Positions 16,669 through 24,880 of a stretch of DNA of 64,000 bases are shown in pieces. The DNA comes from Deltaproteobacteria bacterium. GTDB taxonomy: Bacteria > Myxococcota > Kuafuiibacteriia > Kuafuiibacteriales > Kuafuiibacteriaceae. A program made the translations under genes and the position numbers. The DNA is taken from assembly GCA_016713425.1 (NCBI GenBank), contig JADJPE010000005.1, forward strand, positions 2,914,001 to 2,978,000, given 5' to 3'. The notes beneath the pieces were generated by a model. It searched no databases. It was not told where the DNA came from and was given only the letters and a program-made list of their open reading frames with translations. Numbering within the stretch: the first letter of the stretch is position 1; every line of letters starts with the position of its first letter.

Positions 16669-18939
16669 ATGGCGAGGTTCGACACCCACGCGATCTTTCC
16701 GTTCCGTTTCGGTCGGTACGAGCTTCTGGAGTCCATCGGACGCGGTGGGATGGCCGAGGTGTTTCGGGCTCGGCTGCCGGGCGCGGAAGGCTTTGCGAAG
16801 ATCGTCGTCATCAAGCGGCTGCTTTCGCATCTGTTCGGAAACGCTGAAGTCCGACGTATGTTTATCGATGAGGCGAAATTCGGCGCCTCGATTCACCACA
16901 AGAACATCGTCGCGACCCATTCGCTTGGCGAGCTTTCGGGCGGAGAGCTCTACATCGAGATGGAGTACGTCGAGGGTGTCGACCTGAAGCGCCTGATCGC
17001 ACAAGCCGAGCGCTCGGGCACGCGTATCCCGCCTTGGCTGACGCTGCACATCGGGGTCGAGCTTTTGGAGGCGCTCACGTTCTTGCACGAGCTTACCGAT
17101 GCCCGCGGACGAAGTCGGCACGTCGTTCATTGCGATGTGAGCCCGGAGAATGTGCTCATCTCGAAGCAGGGGGACATCAAGCTCAGCGATTTTGGCATCG
17201 TCGCGGACGATGAGCATCCAAGGCCCATCCTGATCGATGAAGCACGCGGCAAGGTCGGCTACATGTCTCCCGAGCAGATCGGCGGAGAACGGCCGGGTGC
17301 GCAGGCGGACCTGTTCTCGTTTGGCGTCCTTCTCTGGGAATGTCTGGTGCAGAAGCGTTTGTTCGCGGGTGGGACGGATGCGGAGTCGATTGCGATGACG
17401 TGTCGCGCCGACAGAATCCCACCGTCACGGATTGTGTCGGACGTCCCGCCCGAACTCGACGCACTCATCGTGTCGCTGCTGGACATCGCGCCATCGCGAC
17501 GTCCTGCCTCAGCGCTCGACGTTCAAGACTACTTGCGGATGATGCTCATGCGTCTGAATCCGAGGGTCACGCGAAGCGACGTTCGCGATGCGCTCACGGG
17601 GATCTTGAACGCCCGTCCGATCTCTTTCGACCATTCACAGGCGATCCCGGTGGTGCGGGATGATGACGATGCGTTCAACGCGAAGACACCTACCACTCGC
17701 CCGACACGTCCTCCGCGCGATCTGTCACAGACCGGCTACGCGATTATCCGAGGGCGGGGCGCACCTAAGCTCAACACGCCTATCCCGGCGCCGGGTACTG
17801 CGTCCCACCTCGAGACGGACGACATTACGCGACGTCGAACCGATGAGATGGCACCGATTCGCGCACGTACCTCAAAGGTTGAGACCCGCGATATCTTGAG
17901 AGCGCCGCAGGGTGAGGACCTCGACGCGACTTCGCCCTCCGTCGCCATTGCGGGCGAGGGTGATCGGCCGAGCGTGGTGACTTGGCGTGGCGGCATCGAT
18001 GAACCGCTATGGCTACGCACCGGTGGCGATCCGCTGATTGGCCCGGTGAGTGTGCCCGAGGCGCTGCCGATGTTGCGACGGATCATCCACGCCGGCCAGG
18101 AGGACTCCGTCGAGATCTCGGGCGATCGGCTGCGGTTCATTCCTGTGTCGATGTTCGCGGCCTTGCTCGGTGAGGAGATCGTGGCCCACTCGGCGATGCT
18201 TCCCGGGACGGCCTTCTCGGGAGATCTCGAGACGATGTCGCTGACCGCCCTCATTGGTCGCATCGCGGTGCTCGCGCTGAGCGGACGATTGGTGTGCGCG
18301 CACCGGTTTGGCGATCGGGTGGAGCGTCGAGAGATTCACTTTGCGGGGGGACGTCTTACCGCGGTGCTTTCGAACGCGGGACGACTCCGAGTGCCGGATC
18401 TCCTGCGCGACAGTGGACTCATCGACCCGACTGCTGTCGACGCGTGTGTACGCGGCACGGTCCTCGAGCGCGAAGGGTTGTCCGCGCTCATTGCCCGGTG
18501 GTACGACGTCGATCTGGCACCCGTGATGACGCGCCTCATGCTCCAGGATCTCGAGGAGATCTTCACGTGGGATGTGGGCAGCTTCGGTTTCGATCACGAG
18601 TGCGTACCCGATCCCGCGCCTGAGGTGCCGATGGCCGTCTTTGGCCTCCTGCCCGTCTTGATCACGCGATCCAAGACGACCGAAGAACTTCGTCGCGCGC
18701 TGACGCCATTCATGAGCGAGCCCATGATCTGCGCGCCTCAGTTCTTGGAACTCACATGCCATGTGGGTTGGGGCCAAGAGCAACGCGCTTGTCTATCGCT
18801 GTTTGGCGGCGGTCGCACCCTCGGTGCGTCGCTGATGCAGGCGCGCTCGATCGCCGACGAGAAGTCGGTCCTGGTGGTGGGATATTTGCTGCGGGAGCTC
18901 GGTCTTCTAGAGGCCGCCGATCGACGCGTCGTCCTGTGA
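16669..18939 (+). CDS. Ser/Thr protein kinase with C-terminal DUF4388 (PATAN-like) region
   Basis: A 756-residue soluble protein. Kinase residues are intact: the glycine loop GRGGMAEVF, K49 in VVIKRL, D156 in HCDVSPEN (an HCD rather than HRD loop), DFG at 174-176 and the MSPEQ activation-segment end. A Thr/Arg-rich linker with possible phosphosites follows. The C-terminal 300 residues have a DUF4388-like block (FSGDLETMSLTALIGRIAVL, then an IHFAGGRLTAVLS segment) seen in Myxococcota and cyanobacterial regulators. It should phosphorylate Ser/Thr of partner proteins in the cytoplasm. It heads a probable operon with the adjacent pseudokinase, MFS transporter and CyaY genes. No membrane helix is seen. 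Confidence 0.9.
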   Translation: MARFDTHAIFPFRFGRYELLESIGRGGMAEVFRARLPGAEGFAKIVVIKRLLSHLFGNAEVRRMFIDEAKFGASIHHKNIVATHSLGELSGGELYIEMEYVEGVDLKRLIAQAERSGTRIPPWLTLHIGVELLEALTFLHELTDARGRSRHVVHCDVSPENVLISKQGDIKLSDFGIVADDEHPRPILIDEARGKVGYMSPEQIGGERPGAQADLFSFGVLLWECLVQKRLFAGGTDAESIAMTCRADRIPPSRIVSDVPPELDALIVSLLDIAPSRRPASALDVQDYLRMMLMRLNPRVTRSDVRDALTGILNARPISFDHSQAIPVVRDDDDAFNAKTPTTRPTRPPRDLSQTGYAIIRGRGAPKLNTPIPAPGTASHLETDDITRRRTDEMAPIRARTSKVETRDILRAPQGEDLDATSPSVAIAGEGDRPSVVTWRGGIDEPLWLRTGGDPLIGPVSVPEALPMLRRIIHAGQEDSVEISGDRLRFIPVSMFAALLGEEIVAHSAMLPGTAFSGDLETMSLTALIGRIAVLALSGRLVCAHRFGDRVERREIHFAGGRLTAVLSNAGRLRVPDLLRDSGLIDPTAVDACVRGTVLEREGLSALIARWYDVDLAPVMTRLMLQDLEEIFTWDVGSFGFDHECVPDPAPEVPMAVFGLLPVLITRSKTTEELRRALTPFMSEPMICAPQFLELTCHVGWGQEQRACLSLFGGGRTLGASLMQARSIADEKSVLVVGYLLRELGLLEAADRRVVL

Positions 18940-19010
18940 ATCACGGACCCGGGGACGGACGAGGGTACTCGTATCGGCTCAGGTGCGGTAGGCTCCAGCC
19001 AGGTTCAAGC

Positions 19011-19817
19011 GTGGCGACCATCCGAGGCGAGTGGATACCGCGACGATCGACGATCGACCTGGCGCTCTTTGAGGGCGATCGACTCGGGCCGTTCATCGTT
19101 GGGGCACCGATTCGACATACGCTCCTCGGTGACGTGCGGATGGCGCTCGAGGACGGCGTCGAACACGTCGTCGAGATTGAGCGGTTTGATGTCCTGGGAG
19201 CGCCAGAGTTCGGCGATCTCCAGGAGAGCCTCATCCTCGATTTGGCCGGAAGCACCGACATCGCGCATCGACATGTTGCGGAGGTGACCGGCGCTGGTTT
19301 GTATGGCGGCGTGCCCTATGTCGTGCGTCCCCACCGGCTCGGACGACTCCTAAGCGACGTGCTCGCTCACCAGGTGCTCCTGCCTCCAGATGTGGTTCCG
19401 GTGATTGCGCATCATGTAGGCGAAGCCCTCGCATATCTTGCCTTTGAGGGGTTTTCAATGGGCGCGTGGTCGCTCGGGGGCTTCGACGAACACGATGTCT
19501 TCTTGGGCTTTGACGGAAGCGTGATGCTCAACGGCGTTGGTCTGGCCAAGTTTCGGGCGCCGGGACGCGATCCGGTGAAGGCCGATCTCGAAAGTTACCT
19601 GACACTCCTCACGCGACTCGACTCGTTGGCCGACAGCTCGGTCGCCAAGGTCGTGGAGGCGCATGGGCGCCTCGACGACGTTTCGCTGCTTCTCCGACGT
19701 CGTTATCGTGAAGAAGTGGGGCATGGCGAGACCGTCCTCGGTTCTTTGCTTCGCGAGGCTTTCAGTGAGCAAATCATCGAAGAGCGCGCCTTTTTTGGTA
19801 TGAGTACGCTCCACTGA
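19011..19817 (+). CDS. Pseudokinase, companion of the upstream kinase
   Basis: A 268-residue protein starting at GTG 19011, 71 bp after the kinase. The fold order of a kinase can be traced: LGPFIVGAPIRHTLLGDVRMA as the first strands, an EALAYLAF helix, then GFDEHDVFLGFDGSVMLNGVGLAKF in the place of the HRD...DFG block. All catalytic residues are replaced: no HRD, no catalytic Asn, and DFG reads NGV. Phosphotransfer should be impossible; a regulatory or scaffolding role with the adjacent active kinase is likely. An open frame runs back to 18756 into the kinase, but that part is a shadow. It is followed 2 bp later by the MFS gene. Confidence 0.75.
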   Translation: MATIRGEWIPRRSTIDLALFEGDRLGPFIVGAPIRHTLLGDVRMALEDGVEHVVEIERFDVLGAPEFGDLQESLILDLAGSTDIAHRHVAEVTGAGLYGGVPYVVRPHRLGRLLSDVLAHQVLLPPDVVPVIAHHVGEALAYLAFEGFSMGAWSLGGFDEHDVFLGFDGSVMLNGVGLAKFRAPGRDPVKADLESYLTLLTRLDSLADSSVAKVVEAHGRLDDVSLLLRRRYREEVGHGETVLGSLLREAFSEQIIEERAFFGMSTLH

Positions 19818-19819
19818 GG

Positions 19820-21139
19820 ATGGAAGCCAGTGGTGGTGCAGGCGGTCGCGCAGATGCCAGCGCAGAGGCCGGCGCAGGTGCCAGCGCAGATGCCAGCGCA
19901 GATGCCAGCGCAGGCGGAGGCACAGGCAGCGGCGGAAGAGGCCGTCGAAGCGTCCTGCGTGCGTTGGCAGGGGTCTACTTCTGCGTGTTTGGGGCGATGG
20001 GTGTATACGCCCCGTTCTGGCCGCTTTTCCTTGTCGAACGCGGCCTGTCCCCGGTCGAGATCTCGCACGTGATGATTGCTCAGCCGATCCTCGGCATGCT
20101 CATTCCGCCGATCTGGGGTGTGTTGGCCGATCTCTCGCAAGCCCGTCAGGTGCTCCTTCGGGTCGCCTTGCTGGGGGCTGCGGGTGGGGTGTTGCTGTTC
20201 TTGATCGAGGGCGGCTTTCTCATCTGTCTTCTGGCCGCCGTCGTGATGGGCATGCTTCGAGCGCCCATTCTCCCCATGGTCGATGCCGCGACCCATGCCG
20301 CGCTTGGTGTGCGGCCCGCGAGTTTCTCACGTACTAGGATCTTTGGCTCGGTCGCCTTTGCGATCTTTGCGTTGCTGGGCGGGTGGCTCGGTACGAAGAC
20401 GACCCTGTCGTGGCTCGTTGTATTGGTCTCTGTGCTGTTTGTTCTGGCGGCTGTCTTCGCGTGGCTCGTTCGTGAGGTCCCCGAGCTGCGACGATCGGGC
20501 CTGTTGGCGCGCGCACTCACGCATACGCGTGGGGTGCGTCTTCTACCGCTCTTCGTCGGAAGCGCCTTTTATTACGCGGGTCATGCCACCTTCGATGTGC
20601 TTTTTGGGCTTCATGCTCGGGCTCTCGGGCTCGGAGCCGACTTCGTGGGGCTCGCCTGGACGATCGGCGTGGGCGCGGAGATCGGGCTCATGCTGTTCGC
20701 GCCGTGGGTGCTGACGCGGATTTCCGCCCGTCGCCTGCTTCTGTTCGCGGCATTGGTTTCGGTTTTTCGGTGGGGCAGTCTGTCCGTGCTCACCGACGGG
20801 CACTCGATCCTGTGGACACAGCCGCTGCACGCCGTCTCGTTCGGCCTCTGGTTTCTTGCGTTCACCAAGTTGGTGCAGGATGGAGCGCCGAATGAGCTCC
20901 GCACGACGCTTCAGTCGATCGGGAGCGCCTTCGTTGGGATGGGGCAGATTGCGGGCTATGCCGGGGGCGGCTGGCTCTTCGAGCAGGGGGGAGGCGCGTG
21001 GGCTTTTCGCGGCGCGGCCGTGGCGGCAGCGGTTGGGATGGTCACCTATCTGTTTCTTCTTGCTTCCCAGGGTGCGGATCATGGGCGATTCTCGGTTCGT
21101 CATGAAGGCGCGCGAACAGATTCCGGAAGCAAAGTTTGA
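19820..21139 (+). CDS. MFS transporter, HcaT/MFS_1-like type
   Basis: A 439-residue integral membrane protein with twelve hydrophobic helices. It has the LacY/HcaT-like pattern GVYFCVFGAMGVYAPFWPLFL in helix 1, a PPIWGVLADLSQAR loop (the MFS motif A position), and TRIFGSVAFAIFALLGGWLG. It would move a small organic substrate with protons; substrates of this subgroup are diverse and cannot be predicted. The first 40 residues are an odd Ala/Gly/Ser/Asp-rich repeat (encoded by a 12-bp tandem repeat, 19848-19913) that is not part of the transporter fold. The gene is 2 bp from the pseudokinase and overlaps the CyaY gene, so all are likely co-transcribed. Confidence 0.83.
   Translation: MEASGGAGGRADASAEAGAGASADASADASAGGGTGSGGRGRRSVLRALAGVYFCVFGAMGVYAPFWPLFLVERGLSPVEISHVMIAQPILGMLIPPIWGVLADLSQARQVLLRVALLGAAGGVLLFLIEGGFLICLLAAVVMGMLRAPILPMVDAATHAALGVRPASFSRTRIFGSVAFAIFALLGGWLGTKTTLSWLVVLVSVLFVLAAVFAWLVREVPELRRSGLLARALTHTRGVRLLPLFVGSAFYYAGHATFDVLFGLHARALGLGADFVGLAWTIGVGAEIGLMLFAPWVLTRISARRLLLFAALVSVFRWGSLSVLTDGHSILWTQPLHAVSFGLWFLAFTKLVQDGAPNELRTTLQSIGSAFVGMGQIAGYAGGGWLFEQGGGAWAFRGAAVAAAVGMVTYLFLLASQGADHGRFSVRHEGARTDSGSKV
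19848..19913. repeat. 12-bp in-frame repeat at the start of the MFS gene
   Basis: Five or so copies of gcgcagatgcca with some changes, coding Ala-Asp-Ala-Ser steps in the N-terminal extension of the transporter. Confidence 0.85.
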
Positions 21140-21458
21140 CTCCTTGGCCGAGCGGACCCTGGCTACGATGGTCGAGGCCTTGGCCTCTTTGGAGGAAGAA
21201 TCGATGGACGCCGACCTCGAGAGCGGCGTTCTCACGATTGCCTTCGACGAGGGAACGCGCTTCGTCGTGAACAGTCATCGGGCGGCGCGTCAGATCTGGA
21301 TGGCCGCCAACGCGCGCGCTTGGCACTTCGATTGGGACGAAACAGACGGCGCTTGGAGGTCGACCAAAGACGGCGCGGAGCTCTTTGGCTTGCTCGAGGC
21401 GCACCTTTCCGAGAAGCTCGGCCGGTCCGTTTCTTTGCGCGCGTCGGAGCCCTCGTAG
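21081..21458 (+). CDS. cyaY: Frataxin homologue CyaY, iron-sulphur cluster assembly
   Basis: A 125-residue protein from ATG 21081 (ATG 21102 is the other option). Frataxin features are clear: an acidic first helix (FDSLAERTLATMVEALASLEE), the strand pattern DADLESGVLTIAFDEGTRFVVN, then RQIWMAANARAWHFDW, and a final helix ending LEAHLSEKLGRSV. CyaY binds iron through the acidic ridge and regulates the IscS/IscU cluster assembly machinery in the cytosol. The start overlaps the end of the MFS gene by 59 bp, so translation may be coupled. Its position behind signalling and transport genes is uncommon. Confidence 0.88.
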   Translation: MGDSRFVMKAREQIPEAKFDSLAERTLATMVEALASLEEESMDADLESGVLTIAFDEGTRFVVNSHRAARQIWMAANARAWHFDWDETDGAWRSTKDGAELFGLLEAHLSEKLGRSVSLRASEPS

Positions 21459-21461
21459 GCG

Positions 21462-21505
21462 TGTGGAGCGTGGAGCGTGGAGTGTGGAGCGTGGAGTGTG
21501 GGGTT
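21462..21505. repeat. Degenerate 7-10 bp repeat between convergent genes
   Basis: Five near copies of gtggagcgtggagtg-like sequence fill the gap between cyaY and the TauE gene, a position where a transcription end would be expected. No clear terminator hairpin is visible. Confidence 0.75.
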
Positions 21506-21537
21506 GGGCTTGTCTCTGTCGTCCGGCCGGCTCGGGG

Positions 21538-22302
21538 CTAGTTGATTCCGTGCAGTTGCTTGAAGACGACGAATACGCCCATTACGAGCACAAAGACCGC
21601 GAACCCTTTTCGCAAGGCCACTTGCGATACCCGGCGCGAGAGTGCGGTACCGACGAAGGTTCCTAAGATGGCGGCGCCGGCCACGATCCACACGAGTCCT
21701 CCGCCGATCGTTGCGTGTGTGGCATGGGCGAGGAGGCCTGCAAACGCGTTCAGTGTGATGACGACGAGCGATGTGCCGACCGCTTGATGCATGCCGAGAC
21801 CACCGAGCAGCGCGAGCGCGGGCACGATCATGAAACCCCCGCCGGCACCGAGAAGGCCGGTCACGAAACCGACCAAGAGGCCGAGGGCAAGAACTTTGGC
21901 GAGGTTCGCCGTCGACCGAGGGGCCGCCGGCGATGCCGTTTCATGACGCCCACGCCACATGCCGGCCGATGTGCCGAACATGAGCAGTGCGAAAAGGATC
22001 AGGAGAATACGCGCCGGAATCAGTGCGGCGGCGTGTCCGCCAGCGTAGGCGCCGACCATGCCGGCGGCGGAGAATGAAAGCGCTACGCGCCAAACGACGT
22101 TCTTCTTGATGGCGTGCTGTACGGCCGCGACGAAGCTCGTGAGACCGACGACCACGAGTGAGCCTGCGATGGCGCTTCGTTCCTCCATACCGAGCGCGTA
22201 AATCATGATCGGCACTGCGAGGATTGAGCCGCCGCCGCCCAGAAGGCCCATGGAGATCCCGACCGGGAGCGCGAGCACGGCGGCGAAGATCAAGTTCGAC
22301 AT
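21538..22302 (-). CDS. TauE/SafE family sulfite/organosulfonate exporter
   Basis: A 254-residue membrane protein from ATG 22302. It has two homologous halves, each with the family motif: GLLGGGGSILAVPIMIYALG in the first and LLGAGGGFMIVPALALLG in the second, with about eight helices. TauE/SafE proteins export sulfite, thiosulfate or organosulfur anions, or move other small acids. Here its neighbour, 17 bp upstream on the same strand, is a persulfide dioxygenase-rhodanese fusion, which produces sulfite and thiosulfate; export of those products is the obvious joint role. An open frame runs farther upstream but only inside the dioxygenase gene. Confidence 0.9.
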   Translation of the reverse strand: MSNLIFAAVLALPVGISMGLLGGGGSILAVPIMIYALGMEERSAIAGSLVVVGLTSFVAAVQHAIKKNVVWRVALSFSAAGMVGAYAGGHAAALIPARILLILFALLMFGTSAGMWRGRHETASPAAPRSTANLAKVLALGLLVGFVTGLLGAGGGFMIVPALALLGGLGMHQAVGTSLVVITLNAFAGLLAHATHATIGGGLVWIVAGAAILGTFVGTALSRRVSQVALRKGFAVFVLVMGVFVVFKQLHGIN

Positions 22303-22319
22303 GATAGAGAGGCCTGCCG

Positions 22320-23372
22320 CTACTTCCCTGAGAAGATGCGATCGCCTCGCCACGCGAGCATGCCGCCTCGCATAGAGGCGACCTTCGCGAAACCCATCTT
22401 TTCGAGGTCGATCGCCGCGGTTCCCGAGCGACCGCCGGAGCGACAGACGAGGACGATGGGCGCCGTTTTGTCCCAGTCTGAGGCCTTGTCCAGGACCTGA
22501 GCCAATGGGTGGTTCGTGACACCGGGGATGGCGCCCAGTTCGCTGAGAAGCTCGTGGGGTTCGCGTACGTCGATGAGTTGGTAGGCTGCGGTCCTGTACG
22601 TCTGCTCGACCCATTCGGGCGAAACCTCGCGAACTCCGGACGGGCTTTGCTCGATGGGGGCCCACTCGGAGGGCGACCGACCACACAGCATGTTGGCGGG
22701 AACGGCTTCGTGGATCTTCTTCGGTGTGGCCAGCTTGAGGCTCGCCATGAGCTCCACGAATTCCTCTTCGGTTCGGCCATCGCCCAGCCGAGGATTGAAC
22801 TTCTTCTCCTCGGCGACCGTCGACACCACGCGCCCTTTGTAGTCGTGGCCGGGGTAGATCAACGTGTCGTCCGGCAGGGCGAATATCTTGTTGCGGACTG
22901 AGTGGAACAACTTTCGGGCATCGCCCTGCTGGAAATCGGTACGTCCGCAACCACGAATCAACAGAGCGTCGCCGGTGAAGGCCATGCGTCGGTCGTCCGT
23001 GACATAGGTCTGACAACCGTCTGTGTGTCCGGGCGTCTCGAGCACGTCGAGACGATGGCGGCCAAACGCGACGGTGTCGCCTTCGTGGACCTTCAAGTCG
23101 GCGCAGGCGGCGCCTGCCTTGGCCGACACCACGGTTCGTGCGTGCGTGTGGTCTCGAAGCTGACCGGCGCCCGTGACATGGTCGGCGTGCACGTGCGTTT
23201 CGAGGATGTAGACGAGTTTCAGGCCGAGCTCCTGGATGAGCAGCAGGTCGCGGTCGGCCTGCTCCCGCACTGGATCGATCAACACGGCCTCTTTCGTCTC
23301 TTCGTCGGCGAGCAGATAGGTGTAGGTCGAGCTTTCGGGGTCGAAGAGCTGGCGAAACAACATAGCTTTCAC
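22320..23372 (-). CDS. Persulfide dioxygenase (ETHE1-like) fused to a rhodanese domain
   Basis: A 350-residue two-domain enzyme. Residues 1-240 form a metallo-beta-lactamase fold with the Fe ligands of HxHxDH (residues 60-65, THVHADHVTG), ETPGHTDGC and PGHDY, the ETHE1 pattern. Residues about 255-350 are a rhodanese with the active Cys in LVCRSGGRSG. The pair oxidises glutathione persulfide to sulfite and then forms thiosulfate, detoxifying sulfide in the cytosol. The fusion is known in several bacteria (persulfide dioxygenase-rhodanese fusion). It leads into the TauE exporter, forming a sulfur-oxidation unit. It is divergent from argB. Confidence 0.92.
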   Translation of the reverse strand: MKAMLFRQLFDPESSTYTYLLADEETKEAVLIDPVREQADRDLLLIQELGLKLVYILETHVHADHVTGAGQLRDHTHARTVVSAKAGAACADLKVHEGDTVAFGRHRLDVLETPGHTDGCQTYVTDDRRMAFTGDALLIRGCGRTDFQQGDARKLFHSVRNKIFALPDDTLIYPGHDYKGRVVSTVAEEKKFNPRLGDGRTEEEFVELMASLKLATPKKIHEAVPANMLCGRSPSEWAPIEQSPSGVREVSPEWVEQTYRTAAYQLIDVREPHELLSELGAIPGVTNHPLAQVLDKASDWDKTAPIVLVCRSGGRSGTAAIDLEKMGFAKVASMRGGMLAWRGDRIFSGK

Positions 23373-23521
23373 ATAGCACCTTCCGGACCGAGGTGCAGGC
23401 TCGAGATGAATCCTGGCCGCTGGAATCGGTATCGGGCATTTGGATTGAGGAATCGAATAATGAGTACCAAGAATGAGAAGAATGCCGCCCTCGTGGGTGG
23501 GTGTGATAGCTTGCCGGCCGA
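23373..23521. promoter_or_regulatory. Divergent promoter region between the persulfide dioxygenase and argB
   Basis: A 149-bp gap between two divergent genes, containing the locally AT-rich stretch ttggattgaggaatcgaata. It must carry both promoters, but I cannot assign exact -10 and -35 boxes. Confidence 0.4.
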
Positions 23522-24379
23522 ATGAAAGAGCTCATCGACAAGGCTCGGGTTCTTATCGAGGCGCTGCCCTACATTCGGAAGTTCCGCGGGCGAACCATCG
23601 TCGTCAAGGTTGGTGGCAACGCCATGGACGATGTTTCGATGCGCGCGAAGTTTGCCGAAGACCTCATCCTGCTTCGGTGGGTGGGGCTGAACGTCATTGT
23701 CGTGCACGGTGGAGGACCGCAGATCAAGGAACTCCTCTCGCGTTTGGGTCTGCCTTCAATCATGGCGCACGGGATGCGGGTCACCGATGAACCGACGATG
23801 GAAGCGGTGGAGATGGTGTTGGGGGGGCGCGTCAATAAGGAGCTCGTTCGTCTGATTAACCAAAAGGGTGGCCGCGCGGTTGGACTGACCGGGAAAGACG
23901 GCGGACTTGCGCTTGCTCAAAAGATCGAGAAGCTGGGCCCGGACGGGATCGATCCGGGTCTGGTGGGCGAGGTCATCCAAGTCGATGCCACGGTCCTTGA
24001 GCGACTCGCGGGCGAGTTCATACCCGTGATCGCGCCCATCGCCGTCGACGCCGAAGGCCGCACGCTGAACGTGAATGCCGACCCGTTTGCCGCTCGGCTC
24101 GCGGTTGCGCTTCACGCCGAGAAGCTTGTGCTCTTGACCGACGTCGAGGGCGTAAAGGATCGAGAAGGCGCGTTGATTCCTTCTCTGACGATGGCGCGGG
24201 CCCGTGAGCTCATTGCGGCGGGGGTGATCGTCGGAGGCATGATTCCCAAGGTGGAGTATGCCCTCGAGTCCCTCGCATCTGGGGTTCGCAAGGTGCACAT
24301 CGTCGATGGACGGGTCGAGCACGCTTTGCTGCTCGAGGTGTTCACCGACGGCGGCGTGGGAACTGAGCTGATCCAGTAG
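23522..24379 (+). CDS. argB: Acetylglutamate kinase, arginine biosynthesis
   Basis: A 285-residue amino-acid kinase starting at ATG 23522. It phosphorylates N-acetylglutamate, the second step to ornithine and arginine, in the cytosol. Evidence: VVKVGGNAMDD near the N-terminus (ATP-site Lys in KVGGNA), IVVHGGGPQI for substrate binding, the RVTD segment, AVGLTGKDGG, and the C-terminal GGMIPKVE motif characteristic of ArgB. An N-terminal helix (MKELIDKARVLIEALPYI) is typical of hexameric, arginine-inhibited forms, so feedback inhibition is likely. No other arginine genes adjoin it, so the pathway is dispersed in this genome. Confidence 0.96.
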   Translation: MKELIDKARVLIEALPYIRKFRGRTIVVKVGGNAMDDVSMRAKFAEDLILLRWVGLNVIVVHGGGPQIKELLSRLGLPSIMAHGMRVTDEPTMEAVEMVLGGRVNKELVRLINQKGGRAVGLTGKDGGLALAQKIEKLGPDGIDPGLVGEVIQVDATVLERLAGEFIPVIAPIAVDAEGRTLNVNADPFAARLAVALHAEKLVLLTDVEGVKDREGALIPSLTMARARELIAAGVIVGGMIPKVEYALESLASGVRKVHIVDGRVEHALLLEVFTDGGVGTELIQ

Positions 24380-24434
24380 CGAGCGCCTCGGTGCCTCGTT
24401 GTGGAGGTTGTCGGGAATCGGAGGCTCCGTTCGC

Positions 24435-24599
24435 GGTGGACGGGGTCGCGTAGCGGGTGGAGGAGGACCCGGCGCGACGGGCTGCAGTGCCGTGAGCGAC
24501 CGACTGTGCGCCTATTGGGGCCCCACGACCGCCTTCGTTTCAAGAGAAGGCCCGCGTTCCCCAAAGTCCTCCTCCACCCGCTACGCGACCCCGTCCACC
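24435..24599. repeat. Perfect 34-bp inverted repeat with a 97-bp centre
   Basis: The arms 24435-24468 and 24566-24599 are exact reverse complements (the left arm begins ggtggacggggtcgcgtagc). Between them lie a ggggcccc palindrome near 24523 and a gccttc/gaaggc stem. No target duplication is obvious. It may be a small non-autonomous element, a structured RNA or a strong bidirectional terminator between the convergent argB and cytochrome genes. Confidence 0.85.
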
Positions 24600-24646
24600 T
24601 CAGCGGAGCACACGCGATGGATGCTTTGAGGCGGGGAGGGTACTCA

Positions 24647-24800
24647 GTCGGGTGTGCCGAGTCGGGTGTGCCGAGTCGGGTGTGCCGAGTCGGGTGTGCC
24701 GAGTCGGGTGTGCCGAGTCGGGTGTGCCGAGTCGGGTGTGCCGAGTCGGGTGTGCCGAGTCGGGTGTGCCCAGTCGGGTGTGCCCAGTCGGGTGTGCCCA
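24647..24800. repeat. 14-bp direct tandem array, eleven copies, intergenic
   Basis: Eleven contiguous copies of a 14-bp unit. The first eight (24647-24758) read gtcgggtgtgccga and the last three end in ccca. There are no spacers, so it is not a CRISPR array. A 14-bp unit is not a multiple of three, and no real gene crosses it. Confidence 0.95.
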
Positions 24801-24880
24801 GTCGAATGCGGAGTGCACGGCATGGGTTGCGGAAGCCTCATCGCCCGTCCGCCGGTGGCCCTCTGGTGGGTGTGGTCTTG

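Noticed and set aside
21538..23541. Single 667-codon frame spanning the TauE and persulfide dioxygenase genes
   Set aside because: Only the C-terminal 254 codons are TauE; the rest is a shadow of the dioxygenase gene in a different frame.
24647..24800. Possible CRISPR array
   Set aside because: The units are directly contiguous with no spacers, only 14 bp long, and no cas gene is nearby.
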